From Planctomycetota bacterium (GTDB taxonomy: Bacteria; Planctomycetota; Planctomycetia; Pirellulales; Pirellulaceae), in assembly GCA_026692885.1 (NCBI GenBank), contig JAPLNJ010000474.1:1-6724 (forward strand): a stretch of DNA of 6,724 nt. The letters run 5' to 3'. Below, in pieces: positions 6,528 to 6,724 of the stretch (positions are counted from its first letter, which is position 1; the number at the start of each line of letters is the position of its first letter). The notes below the pieces were generated by a model. The model did not search any database, was not told the origin of the DNA, and saw only the letters and a program-made list of their open reading frames with translations. The translations under genes and the position numbers were made by a program.

Positions 6528-6724
6528 ACCGCTATTAGTGACCAAACCTGGGGTGTTCAGTTTGTGCTCGTCAAGACCAGTTGATTTGATCCCGGTTCTA
6601 TTCTGCGTTTGGGTCTGGGGAAGGCTTCCCGGCGGAGGCGGGCGTGATCCGCTACTCTTCCGGCCCGAAGGGGCCAAGACAAATCAGCCCAGCGCAGCCC
6701 TGGGAAAGGGGCCGACCCCGATCA
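6528..6724. other. Right-edge intergenic region, no recognised gene
   Basis: No credible coding sequence was found. Two small hairpins are visible: GGGAA (6618-6622) with TTCCC (6626-6630), and GGCCC (6662-6666) with GGGCC (6671-6675) over loop GAAG. The latter may be extended by CTT/AAG (6657-6659/6676-6678). Neither is followed by a T-tract. The region may lie upstream or downstream of a gene beyond the right edge; the sequence does not show which. Confidence 0.4.

Noticed and set aside
6525..6542. Palindromic operator-like site around CTATTAG
   Set aside because: Comparing the two arms base by base gives few matches, so the symmetry is not real.
6381..6677. A 98-codon minus-strand frame at the right end
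   Set aside because: It is a low-complexity Pro/Ser/Arg product overlapping the palindrome and G8 tract, with no homology signal that I can see.

Overview
The window looks like GC-rich chromosomal DNA from a planctomycete, most likely of the Pirellula/Rhodopirellula type. This rests on three things: a cysD gene followed by a fused cysN-cysC gene with a divergent APS-kinase motif, a long secreted protein that looks like a lineage-specific planctomycete hypothetical, and intergenic DNA packed with palindromic repeats. The assignment is inference, because there is no rRNA or other phylogenetic marker in the window.

Layout. Positions 1-157 are intergenic and hold two hairpin repeats, the second terminator-like on the + strand. 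Positions 158-3025 (minus strand) carry a two-gene sulfate-activation operon transcribed right to left: cysD (2117-3025), then cysNC (158-2095), separated by 21 nt. Positions 3026-3292 are a divergent intergenic region with no confident promoter. Positions 3293-6091 (plus strand) encode a 932-residue secreted or membrane-anchored protein of unknown function. Positions 6092-6724 contain no convincing gene. They hold a 113-bp nested inverted-repeat element, a two-unit tandem hairpin array of period 50 bp, a 27-bp near-perfect palindrome and a G8 tract.

How the genes work together. CysD (ATP sulfurylase catalytic subunit) and the CysN half of CysNC (its GTPase) make APS from sulfate and ATP, driven by GTP hydrolysis. 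The fused CysC domain phosphorylates APS to PAPS. No PAPS reductase or sulfite reductase gene is in the window, so it is not visible whether the PAPS feeds cysteine synthesis or sulfation. The secreted protein is divergently transcribed and has no evident link to sulfur metabolism.

No complete new multi-gene system is visible. The most notable observations are: a 19-bp tandem duplication of the cysD 3' end whose two differences are both synonymous; the nested inverted-repeat element, which may sit inside an older C-rich repeat; a tandem hairpin array with compensating stem changes; and the unrecognised secreted protein, whose two beta-plus-helix segments may be a duplicated lipid-binding-like module.
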